From an uncultured Vogesella sp. (GTDB lineage Bacteria > Pseudomonadota > Gammaproteobacteria > Burkholderiales > Chromobacteriaceae), in contig CAMLGD010000150.1 of the NCBI GenBank assembly GCA_946479405.1, positions 1 through 8,099 of the forward strand: DNA of 8,099 bases, given 5' to 3'. Positions 1 through 5,353 of the stretch are shown piece by piece; the first letter of the stretch is position 1; the number at the start of each line of letters is the position of its first letter. Below the pieces are notes generated by a model. It had not been told where the DNA came from. It did no database searches and saw nothing but the letters and a program-made list of their open reading frames with translations. Made by a program: the position numbers and the translations under genes.

Positions 1-549
1 GGCGGCGAGATGCACATCGTCATCGTCGACAACGGCCGCAGCGACATCCTCGGCAGCGACGACTTCTACCAGAGCCTGCGCTGCATCCGCTGCGGCGCCT
101 GCATGAACACCTGCCCGGTGTACCGCCGCTCCACCGGCCACAGCTACAGCTACATCATCCCGGGGCCGATCGGTTCCACGCTGGGCCCCAGCCGCGACAT
201 CAGGAAGCACGGCAGTATGGCCTTCGCCTGCACCACCTGCGGCTCGTGCAGCAATGTCTGCCCGGTGAAGATCAATCTGCACGAACAGCTGATCCTGCAG
301 CGCAAGCGCGCCTTCGACGCCGGCACGCTGAAGCCGGCCAAGAAGATGGGTCTGCTGGCGATGCGCTTCCTGACCCAGCATCCCTCATTGATGGACGCCG
401 GCGGCAAGCTGATGCGCAAGGTGGTGCCCATCGTGCCGCAGGCGCTGACGCGGCACAGCGCGTGGAGCCGGCCGGGGCGCGAACTGCCGGAAATGCCGGC
501 GCAGAGCTTCAAGGAAATGTGGCAGGCCAGAAAGGAAAACAAGTCATGA
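1..549 (+). CDS. lutB: LutB/YkgF-type lactate utilization iron-sulfur protein, C-terminal part (5' end outside window)
   Basis: The reading frame is open from base 1, so this is the C-terminal ~182 residues of a protein whose family is usually about 460-480 aa; the ATG at 10 is internal. LutB is the iron-sulfur subunit of the LutABC (LldEFG) complex that oxidises L-lactate to pyruvate in the cytoplasm. Seen directly: the stretch HIVIVDNGRSDIL, which I recognise from E. coli YkgF, followed by two ferredoxin-like 4Fe-4S clusters, CIRCGACMNTCP (around base 90-120) and CTTCGSCSNVCP (around 230-265). The missing N-terminal part would carry the LUD domain. The tail after the clusters, with LPEMPAQSFKEMW near the end, also fits the family. 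The stop overlaps the lutC start by 4 bp (ATGA), implying one operon with translational coupling. lutA, if present, would lie to the left. Family assignment is confident. Confidence 0.92.
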   Translation, partial: GGEMHIVIVDNGRSDILGSDDFYQSLRCIRCGACMNTCPVYRRSTGHSYSYIIPGPIGSTLGPSRDIRKHGSMAFACTTCGSCSNVCPVKINLHEQLILQRKRAFDAGTLKPAKKMGLLAMRFLTQHPSLMDAGGKLMRKVVPIVPQALTRHSAWSRPGRELPEMPAQSFKEMWQARKENKS

Positions 550-1112
550 GCAGCCGCGAAACCATCCTCGCCCGCCTGCGCCAGAACCGCCCGCAAGGCC
601 CGGCGCTGCCGGACATCCACGCGGTGCCGTTCATCACTTTTGACAACAAGTTCGACGCCTTTGCCACGCTGGTGCGCAACCTCGGCGGCGATGCGGTGCA
701 GTTGCAGCCGGGCGAGACCGTCGCCGGCATCGTCGCGCAACGTTGGCCGCAACACGGCCGCGTGGCCGACCTGACCGCCGCCACGCCGGAACAGGTGGCC
801 GCACCGCACGACTGGCACGATGTCGACATCGCCATCGTCCCCGGCGAGCTGGCGGTGGCGGAAAGTGCCGCAGTGTGGGTCAGCCACGCCGGCAACAGCC
901 AGCGTGCGCTGTACTTCCTCACCCAGAAGCTGGTGCTGGTGGTACCGAAAGACGCCATCGTCGACACCATGCGCGACGCCTACGCCCGCGTCAGCATCCG
1001 CGAGCACGGCTTTGGCGGCTTCATCAGCGGCAGCTCTCGCACCGCCGACATCGAGCAGAGCCTGGTGATGGGCGCGCACGGCGCGATGGCGGCGCTGGTG
1101 ATTTTCGTGTGA
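546..1112 (+). CDS. lutC: LutC/YkgG-type LUD domain protein of lactate utilization
   Basis: This 188-aa protein is the third subunit of the LutABC L-lactate oxidation complex, a cytoplasmic LUD-domain protein. The start is the ATG at 546, inside the lutB stop (ATGA overlap), with a good ribosome site AAAGGA at 531-536 about 9 nt upstream; longer in-frame extensions would run into lutB. Seen: MSSRETILARLRQNRP at the N-terminus, a LUD-like GELAVAESAAVWV at residues 100-112, LVLVVPKDAIVDTM at 129-142, and the signature FISGSSRTADIEQSLVMGAHG region at 159-179. It is shorter than E. coli or Bacillus LutC (about 230-240 aa, from memory) but both ends look complete, so it is probably the compact subfamily rather than a truncation. 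The middle motif has AESAAV where many members have AETGTV. It is the last gene of the rightward unit and converges on rhlE. Confidence 0.9.
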   Translation: MSSRETILARLRQNRPQGPALPDIHAVPFITFDNKFDAFATLVRNLGGDAVQLQPGETVAGIVAQRWPQHGRVADLTAATPEQVAAPHDWHDVDIAIVPGELAVAESAAVWVSHAGNSQRALYFLTQKLVLVVPKDAIVDTMRDAYARVSIREHGFGGFISGSSRTADIEQSLVMGAHGAMAALVIFV

Positions 1113-1138
1113 ATACTGCGTTGTTGCTTCTCTTGATA

Positions 1139-1154
1139 CGGCCAACGTTGGCCG
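1139..1154. repeat. 16-bp perfect palindrome just downstream of lutC
   Basis: CGGCCAACGTTGGCCG equals its own reverse complement over all 16 bases. It starts 27 bp after the lutC stop and ends before the rhlE terminator hairpin. As RNA it could fold as a 6-bp stem with an ACGT loop on either strand, but no U-tract follows on either side, so it is not a standard intrinsic terminator. It could instead be a DNA-binding dyad, a lut mRNA 3'-end stem that protects from exonucleases, or chance. The right part (14 bases, 1143-1156) recurs exactly inside lutC at 738-751. Confidence 0.5.
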
Positions 1155-1161
1155 CAGGCAT

Positions 1162-1190
1162 GAAAAAAGCCACGATCTCGATCGTGGCTT
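1162..1190 (-). terminator. Intrinsic terminator of rhlE
   Basis: A 10-bp perfect stem (1167-1176 with 1181-1190, core AGCCACGAT/ATCGTGGCT) closes a CTCG tetraloop. Read on the minus strand it is followed directly by a run of six T (bases 1168-1163), the classic Rho-independent layout, 19 bp after the rhlE stop. In the plus direction the stem is followed by GTATGGGG rather than a U-tract, so it would stop lutC transcripts poorly, although the hairpin itself is shared. Confidence 0.85.
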
Positions 1191-1208
1191 GTATGGGGCA
1201 GCACCAGG

Positions 1209-2645
1209 TCAGGTGCGTTCCACTTTGTAGCGCGGCGGCAGCAGCAGCGCCGGCACTTCGCGCTGGCGTTGCGGCAGCATGCGGCCACCGAGCTTTTTCT
1301 CTACCTTGCGGCCTTCGCCGTCGTCGCGTTCGCGCGGTTTGTCCACTGCCGGCTGCAGGCTGCGCCCGGCATCGCGCGCACGTGGCTCACGCATGTCGCG
1401 GGGTTCGCGACGCTCACGGCTATCACGCGCTTCACGTGGCTCGCGACGTTCGCGGTCTTCGCGCTCGCGACGCGGTGCAACTTCGCCATTGCCTTCTTCG
1501 CGGCGGCCGCTGTAGCCCTGTACGACTTGCGGCGGCAGTGTCTGGCGGGTGAGCTTCTCGATGGCTTCGTGCTGCTTGCTTTCGTCCGGCGCCATCAGCG
1601 AGATGGCGACACCGGAGGCGCCGGCACGGCCGGTACGACCGATGCGGTGCACGTAGTCTTCCGGCGAGTTCGGCATTTCGTAGTTCACCACGAACGGCAG
1701 CTCGGAAATATCCAGACCACGCGCCGCCACGTCGGTGGCGACCAGTACCTTCACCTCGCCGGACTTGAAACGGTTCAGCGTTTCCAGGCGCGCGCTCTGC
1801 GCCTTGTCCCCGTGAATCGCCTCGGCGGCGTGGCCGTCGCGCTTCAGATCACGCGACAGCTGGTCGGCGGAAATCTTGGTGCGACAGAACACGATCACCT
1901 GGCTCATGTCGCGCTCGCGGATCAGGTGCGACAGCAACGCGCGCTTGCGGTAGGCATCCACCGCGTACACCAGCTGCTCGACCTGGGCATTGGTGGAGTT
2001 CTGGCGGGCCACTTCCACCGTCTGCGGATCGCGCATGAAGTCGGCGGCCAGCTTCTTGATCTCCGGCGCGAAGGTGGCGGAGAACAGCAGCGTCTGACGC
2101 TCCTTGGGCAGCAGCGACATGATCTTGCGGATGTCCTGGATGAAGCCCATGTCCAGCATGCGGTCGCCTTCGTCCAGCACCAGCACTTCCACCTTGTTCA
2201 GCTGGATGGTCTTCTGCTGCACGTGGTCCAGCAGGCGGCCCGGCGTGGCGATCACGATCTCGATGCCGCGACGCAGCTCGGCTACCTGCGGGTCCATGTT
2301 TACACCGCCGAAGATGGTGGTGCTGCGCAGCGGCAGGTGTTTGGTGTAGGCCTTGGCGTTGACGCCGATCTGGTCAGCCAGCTCGCGGGTGGGCGACAGG
2401 ATCAGCGCACGCACCGGGTGCATGGCCGGCGATACGCTGGGGTTGGCGAATTTCTTCAGACGCTCGAGGATGGGCAGCAGAAAGGCGGCAGTCTTGCCGG
2501 TACCGGTCTGCGCCGCGGCCAGCAGGTCACGGCCGGACAGTACCAGCGGAATGGCCTTGGCCTGGATGGGGGTGGCTTCCGAGTAGCCCATCTCGTCGAT
2601 GGCGCGCAGGATTTCAGGTGCCAGGCCTAGCTCGGCAAACGACAT
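1209..2645 (-). CDS. rhlE: DEAD-box ATP-dependent RNA helicase, RhlE-like, with a DEGD motif II
   Basis: A 478-aa ATP-dependent RNA helicase that would remodel rRNA or mRNA structures in the cytoplasm. The start at 2645 (MSFAELGL, the usual RhlE beginning) is preferred over the ATG at 2690 because GGAG (2654-2657) sits 8 nt upstream. RecA-like domain 1 carries the Q motif GYSEATPIQ (20-28), motif I AQTGTGKT (45-52), PTRELA (85-90), TPGR (134-137), motif II DEGD (158-161) and SAT (189-191). Domain 2 carries VIVFCRT (250-256), ATDVAARGLD (303-312) and HRIGRTGR (333-340). Residues about 380-450 are a low-complexity tail rich in Arg and Glu with repeated RREPR-like units; such basic tails in this family usually help RNA binding. 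The unusual point is Gly instead of Ala in the DEAD box. The gene stands alone, between a hairpin on its upstream side and its own terminator. RhlE is the best subfamily guess; RhlB, DbpA and CsdA fit less well. Confidence 0.92.
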   Translation of the reverse strand: MSFAELGLAPEILRAIDEMGYSEATPIQAKAIPLVLSGRDLLAAAQTGTGKTAAFLLPILERLKKFANPSVSPAMHPVRALILSPTRELADQIGVNAKAYTKHLPLRSTTIFGGVNMDPQVAELRRGIEIVIATPGRLLDHVQQKTIQLNKVEVLVLDEGDRMLDMGFIQDIRKIMSLLPKERQTLLFSATFAPEIKKLAADFMRDPQTVEVARQNSTNAQVEQLVYAVDAYRKRALLSHLIRERDMSQVIVFCRTKISADQLSRDLKRDGHAAEAIHGDKAQSARLETLNRFKSGEVKVLVATDVAARGLDISELPFVVNYEMPNSPEDYVHRIGRTGRAGASGVAISLMAPDESKQHEAIEKLTRQTLPPQVVQGYSGRREEGNGEVAPRREREDRERREPREARDSRERREPRDMREPRARDAGRSLQPAVDKPRERDDGEGRKVEKKLGGRMLPQRQREVPALLLPPRYKVERT

Positions 2646-2653
2646 GTCAGCAA

Positions 2654-2657
2654 CTCC
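2654..2657 (-). promoter_or_regulatory. Ribosome binding site that fixes the rhlE start
   Basis: GGAG on the minus strand lies 8 nt before the ATG at 2645. It supports this start over the upstream in-frame ATG at 2690, whose extra 15 residues (MPPRARRGRPIGVAD) look like translated leader and have no comparable site. Confidence 0.65.
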
Positions 2658-2666
2658 AATCGGCCT

Positions 2667-2685
2667 GCCGCGGCGTGCTCGCGGC
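2667..2685 (-). other. GC-rich hairpin in the rhlE 5' leader
   Basis: Minus-strand GCCGCG-AGCACGC-CGCGGC forms a perfect 6-bp all-GC stem with a 7-nt loop, ending about 10 nt before the GGAG ribosome site of rhlE. No U-tract follows, so termination is unlikely. A folded leader next to the ribosome site could modulate translation, and a helicase might unwind its own leader, but that role is only an idea; GC-rich DNA forms such stems by chance. Confidence 0.35.
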
Positions 2686-2701
2686 GGCAAACCTGCAAAT
2701 C

Positions 2702-2739
2702 ATTAAAATGCGAAGCGCCGCCCATAGTGAAGGCGGCGC
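2702..2739 (-). terminator. Possible terminator after the CobD/AmpE-like gene
   Basis: A perfect 8-bp GC stem (GCGCCGCC at 2715-2722 with GGCGGCGC at 2732-2739, loop of 9) begins 16 bp past the stop of the upstream minus-strand gene. On that strand the stem is followed by TTCGCATTTTAAT, a broken T-rich stretch, so it is a weak intrinsic terminator or an mRNA 3'-end stem. It separates the membrane protein gene from rhlE. Confidence 0.5.
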
Positions 2740-2755
2740 ACAAACTTGCGTCGGT

Positions 2756-3673
2756 TCAACCGAACAGGCTGACCACGCTTAGCAGCAAGACGACAAACAG
2801 CCACAGCAGTACGGTGCGCCATACCAGGCCCACGGCACTCTTCAGGTAGTTGGGGTCGGCCTCGTCACCTACCCCCAGTTCCGGGCGGAAGTTGACGGTG
2901 TAATTCTGCCGTACCGGATCACCCAGCTTGACACCCAGCGCCCCGGCGGCAGAAGCCAGCAGGATGCCGGTAGCGTAGTTGCCCCAGGTGCGGGCCTGTG
3001 AACGCCAGCAATACACCGCATCCTCGAAGTCACCCATGATGGCAAAGCTGATGGCGGTCAGGCGCACCGGAATCCAGTCCAGCCATTCGCCGGCACGGCC
3101 GGCAAAGCGGCCAAACAGGTCATCGCTACCGCGATTGCCCCACTTCTGCGCCAACAGCAGCGCAAAGCGGTACAGCACAGCGCCACTTGGGCCGGGCAAC
3201 ACCACGAACCAGAACATGGTACCGAACACATGGCGGTAGCTGTCCACCACCCCCTGCTCGATGGCCAGGCGCGATACTTCGCCTACCGACAATTCACTGG
3301 TCGGCTGACTGATCCAGCTGGACAGCGCCTGACGGGCTTCGAACTCACGGCCCTCGTTCAGCGCCAGCGAGATCTCGGAAAAGTAACCGGAGAAATGGCG
3401 AAAACCCATGGTGAGGTACAGCAGCAGCACGTTCCACAGCAAGGCAAGTACCGGGCTGATGGCATACAACAGATAGTAGCCACCGACAGCCAGCAACAGG
3501 GCCGGCACCATGGCGGCAAACCAGGCGAGCACCCCGTGCCGGTTGTAGCCGGCGTTCAGGCTGCGCTCAAGGTGGTTGGCATAACGGATGAACAGCAGCC
3601 AGACACGGTTGCGGTTACCGAGGGGACGCAGCTGCTCAAGAGCCAGTGCGGCGATCAGCGAAATCAGGGTCAT
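2756..3673 (-). CDS. CobD/CbiB-AmpE family integral membrane protein
   Basis: This 305-aa inner membrane protein belongs to the family that joins CbiB/CobD (adenosylcobinamide-phosphate synthase) and AmpE (linked to beta-lactamase induction). Hydrophobic segments are visible at about 48-72, 74-90, 150-175 and 284-304. The start MTLISLIAALALEQLRPLG resembles the AmpE N-terminus, and LDWIPVRLTAISFAIMG (198-214) matches the AmpE motif LDWVPVRLAGVVYALIG as I remember it. FWFVVLPGPSGAVLYR (154-169) fits the FW..LG..GA..YR block shared by both groups. Its length is near AmpE (about 284) and CbiB (about 320). No cobalamin gene or ampD lies in view, so cobalamin synthesis should not be assumed; its role is unknown here. 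The only good start, at 3673, lacks a clear ribosome site. It follows flgN, with a possible weak terminator between them. Confidence 0.8.
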   Translation of the reverse strand: MTLISLIAALALEQLRPLGNRNRVWLLFIRYANHLERSLNAGYNRHGVLAWFAAMVPALLLAVGGYYLLYAISPVLALLWNVLLLYLTMGFRHFSGYFSEISLALNEGREFEARQALSSWISQPTSELSVGEVSRLAIEQGVVDSYRHVFGTMFWFVVLPGPSGAVLYRFALLLAQKWGNRGSDDLFGRFAGRAGEWLDWIPVRLTAISFAIMGDFEDAVYCWRSQARTWGNYATGILLASAAGALGVKLGDPVRQNYTVNFRPELGVGDEADPNYLKSAVGLVWRTVLLWLFVVLLLSVVSLFG

Positions 3674-3717
3674 GGATACGCGGATGGTTGTTTGTTACCC
3701 GCGGAGGAAGATACCAC

Positions 3718-3739
3718 AAAACCGCCAGCGGGGCGGCGG
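3718..3739 (-). terminator. Possible weak intrinsic terminator after flgN
   Basis: Immediately after the flgN stop (TAG), the minus strand reads CCGCC, an 8-nt loop, GGCGG, then TTTT (3721-3718). The 5-bp GC stem with a four-T tail is a plausible but short Rho-independent terminator. If it works, the downstream membrane protein gene needs its own promoter in the ~45 bp left before its start; I see no convincing one there. Confidence 0.45.
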
Positions 3740-4204
3740 CTAGGCAGAACCCAGGCGGCGCGAGCCGCTGAGTGACGATGACAGATTGCCTTGTCGGCCA
3801 TAACCGGCAACCGCCTGATTGGATGCTTTCAGCGAATCCAGCACCTCGGTAGCGAACTTCATACGCTCCTGTGCCAGATCGGCATTCACATCATTGAGCG
3901 CTTTCAACTTGATCAGGCCTTTTTCCAGCGCCTGCCACAGCTGGCGCACATCTGCCGGTGCTTGCTGCAACCAGGCCTGCCAATGTGCGGCATCGGCAAA
4001 GCCCGCCTTCTCCTGCAAGCCAAGACGCGCGGCACGAGCGGCAGTCAAAACCTCCAGTTGCCGCAACTTGGCTTGGGCCATTTCCTCCAGATTGAAGGCA
4101 TCGAAACGCAAAATGGCGCGCTGTTCTTCCTCCAGCGTCTGCTGCAGGTCGTCTAGCGCGGCCATTTCGGTCTGGCACAGGGCCAGCAGGGCTTGAACGT
4201 CCAT
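3740..4204 (-). CDS. flgN: FlgN-family flagellar chaperone for hook-filament junction proteins
   Basis: A 154-aa cytoplasmic protein. FlgN chaperones FlgK and FlgL, the hook-filament junction proteins, to the flagellar export gate. The sequence is almost all helical and charged, with heptad-like stretches at about 5-65 and 87-127 (for example LQQTLEEEQRAILRFD and LKALNDVNADLAQERMKF), as expected for the FlgN antiparallel bundle, and a flexible tail GYGRQGNLSSSLSGS that is common in the family. Sequence identity in FlgN is low, so the call rests on length, composition and position: it begins 12 bp after flgM, the usual flgA-flgM-flgN order. The ATG at 4204 has no good ribosome site (CAGCCCAACC precedes it), which suggests translational coupling to flgM. 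Transcription most likely comes from the sigma-28 promoter ahead of flgM. Confidence 0.85.
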   Translation of the reverse strand: MDVQALLALCQTEMAALDDLQQTLEEEQRAILRFDAFNLEEMAQAKLRQLEVLTAARAARLGLQEKAGFADAAHWQAWLQQAPADVRQLWQALEKGLIKLKALNDVNADLAQERMKFATEVLDSLKASNQAVAGYGRQGNLSSSLSGSRRLGSA

Positions 4205-4216
4205 GGTTGGGCTGGC

Positions 4217-4504
4217 TTAGCCTGCCAGCAATTCCTTGGCCGAAGCAATCAGGCTATCGGCAATGGCATCCGGGTTGATAGAAAACTCGCCCGACGCGAT
4301 CGCCGATTTGATCGCCGCCACCTTGTCCGCATCGAAAGCCGGCGAACTGGCTGCGGCTTGCTCCATGCCCTGCAGGCGGCTGGCAAACGGATTAATCGCA
4401 ACGCTCTCGCCGTTGGCGCGTGCGCTGGCGGTATCTGCCTTGCTCTGCGTACGGCTGGGGGCGGTAAAGCTGGCTGCAATCTTGCCCGAGTTGTCGATTT
4501 TCAT
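4217..4504 (-). CDS. flgM: Anti-sigma-28 factor FlgM
   Basis: This 95-aa protein would bind FliA (sigma-28) and hold late flagellar genes off until the hook is finished, when FlgM is exported through the flagellar channel. The start MKIDNSGK is the common FlgM N-terminus. The unstructured Ala/Ser-rich first half (8-57) is normal for this protein and carries the export signal. The C-terminal half, DADKVAAIKSAIASGEFSIN (58-77) followed by PDAIADSLI (78-86), is the family signature that wraps sigma-28. Length matches E. coli FlgM (97 aa). The ATG at 4504 has a ribosome site AGGTGA about 4 nt upstream (4508-4513). It lies 72 bp after flgA with a sigma-28 promoter in that gap, so FliA drives its own inhibitor, a known negative feedback. 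Confidence 0.95.
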   Translation of the reverse strand: MKIDNSGKIAASFTAPSRTQSKADTASARANGESVAINPFASRLQGMEQAAASSPAFDADKVAAIKSAIASGEFSINPDAIADSLIASAKELLAG

Positions 4505-4541
4505 GATTCACCTGCCTGAAATCTTTTTACGGTTATGTCTA

Positions 4542-4568
4542 TTATCGCCCGAAATATCTGAAACTTGA
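4542..4568 (-). promoter_or_regulatory. Sigma-28 (FliA) promoter of flgM-flgN
   Basis: Minus strand reads TCAAGTTT, an 11-nt spacer, then GGCGATAA. Against the enteric FliA consensus TAAAGTTT-N11-GCCGATAA this is 7 of 8 at -35 and 7 of 8 at -10 with exact spacing. The -10 ends 37 bp before the flgM ATG, leaving room for a leader of about 30 nt and the AGGTGA ribosome site. An A-run just upstream overlaps the flgA stop codon and could act like an UP element. Confidence 0.88.
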
Positions 4569-4576
4569 TGCTTTTT

Positions 4577-5251
4577 TTATGGCATCTGCACTGACACGCT
4601 GCCATCCGCTTCCACCAGGGCGGAAATCACCTTGCCATTGGCGACCCGCACATTCAACCGCTCCCCCACACCGGCATTGCCCAGGGCGGTGGCATCACTG
4701 TTCACCGCAAAACCGTCGCCGCGTATCTGCAGCTTTAGCGGCTGATTCATTTTGACCACAAATGGCGAGCGCACCTGCGATGCGGTCAGCATGGTGCCTG
4801 GTGGCAGCGTACTACGTACCATCTGCCCCAGCAGCAGTTTTTGATCGCGGATGCCCTGGTTGAGCTGCGAGCGATTATTGACCACGGCCAACTTGATATC
4901 GTCCGCCTGCAGCACCTCTCCCGCGCGCATCAGCCGCGTGGTGACCAGCACCATCTGCAGCTCGCTGGCCACCACCGGCAGGCTGAGGCTCCAGCCCTGC
5001 TCGGCACAAGTCAGCAACACACCTTGCTGCGGGCGGGCGTTGCCAGCCGGCCAGGAGGCCTGCAAAGGTTGGCCGCAAGCAGGCATCGCCGGCTTGCGGG
5101 CCTGCAATTTCAATTGGTAGCCATAGCCGTCTTGCCCGTGCTGCGCCTGCAGGAACTGGTTGGCAACTTGCTCCATCTGGCGGCTATCCTGCACCGCGGC
5201 CCACAACGGCAGGGGCAGCAATAGCAAGCTTGCAATGATTGTCTGCTTCAT
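4577..5251 (-). CDS. flgA: Flagellar P-ring assembly chaperone FlgA
   Basis: A 224-aa periplasmic protein that assists FlgI assembly into the P-ring of the basal body. It has a clear signal peptide: positive MKQ start, hydrophobic IIASLLLLPLPLW, and a likely cleavage after Ala18 or Ala19. The mature N-terminal part has Cys59 and Cys82, probably a disulfide pair. The C-terminal part is the SAF-type domain and beta region: RLMRAGEVLQADDIKL (106-121), LLGQMVRSTLPPGTMLTASQ (140-159), and the ending VGERLNVRVANGKVISALV (195-213), typical of FlgA. Length is close to E. coli FlgA (219 aa). The ATG at 5251 has only a weak ribosome site, and I see no clear sigma-54, sigma-28 or sigma-70 promoter in the 50 bp between it and the thrC terminator. 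It heads the flgA-flgM-flgN group but is followed by a separate promoter for flgM. Confidence 0.93.
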   Translation of the reverse strand: MKQTIIASLLLLPLPLWAAVQDSRQMEQVANQFLQAQHGQDGYGYQLKLQARKPAMPACGQPLQASWPAGNARPQQGVLLTCAEQGWSLSLPVVASELQMVLVTTRLMRAGEVLQADDIKLAVVNNRSQLNQGIRDQKLLLGQMVRSTLPPGTMLTASQVRSPFVVKMNQPLKLQIRGDGFAVNSDATALGNAGVGERLNVRVANGKVISALVEADGSVSVQMP

Positions 5252-5300
5252 TACGCCATTTTACCCGTCAACGGCAGCGGTATGTGTCTGTGGCAGCGAC

Positions 5301-5335
5301 AAAAAACCCGCGCCTCCGTTTCCGGGGGGCGGGTT
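5301..5335 (-). terminator. Strong intrinsic terminator of the hom-thrC unit
   Basis: On the minus strand AACCCGC and GCGGGTT (5329-5335 with 5305-5311) pair as the base of a stem that continues through CCCCCG/CGGAGG, with one G-U pair and one bulge, around a small GAAA-type loop. It is followed by TTTTTT (5306-5301). It starts 18 bp after the thrC stop and isolates the threonine genes from flgA. Confidence 0.88.
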
Positions 5336-5353
5336 GATCCGACAGCGGCAGAG

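Noticed and set aside
246..545. Upstream extension of the lutC frame into lutB
   Set aside because: The frame is open there, but LutB iron-sulfur motifs occupy the same bases in another frame, and the ATG at 546 has a good ribosome site and the family N-terminus.
150..1145. Minus-strand open frame (331 codons) opposite lutB-lutC
   Set aside because: It covers two well-supported lut genes and shows only Ala/Val/Arg/His-rich shadow sequence.
1269..2630. Long plus-strand open frame (453 codons) opposite rhlE
   Set aside because: It lies antisense to a full set of helicase motifs. The composition (many His, Gln, Val, Leu, Gly) is the typical mirror image of GC-rich codon use, and no domain is recognisable.
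2646..2690. Upstream ATG adding 15 residues to the helicase
   Set aside because: The added MPPRARRGRPIGVAD has no family match, crosses the leader hairpin and the GGAG site, and MSFAELGL is the standard start.
5252..5300. Possible sigma-70 boxes (TTGACG, TAAAAT) ahead of flgA
   Set aside because: They are only 2 bp apart and TAAAAT sits almost on the start codon, so they cannot form a promoter together; no sigma-54 or sigma-28 site is visible either.
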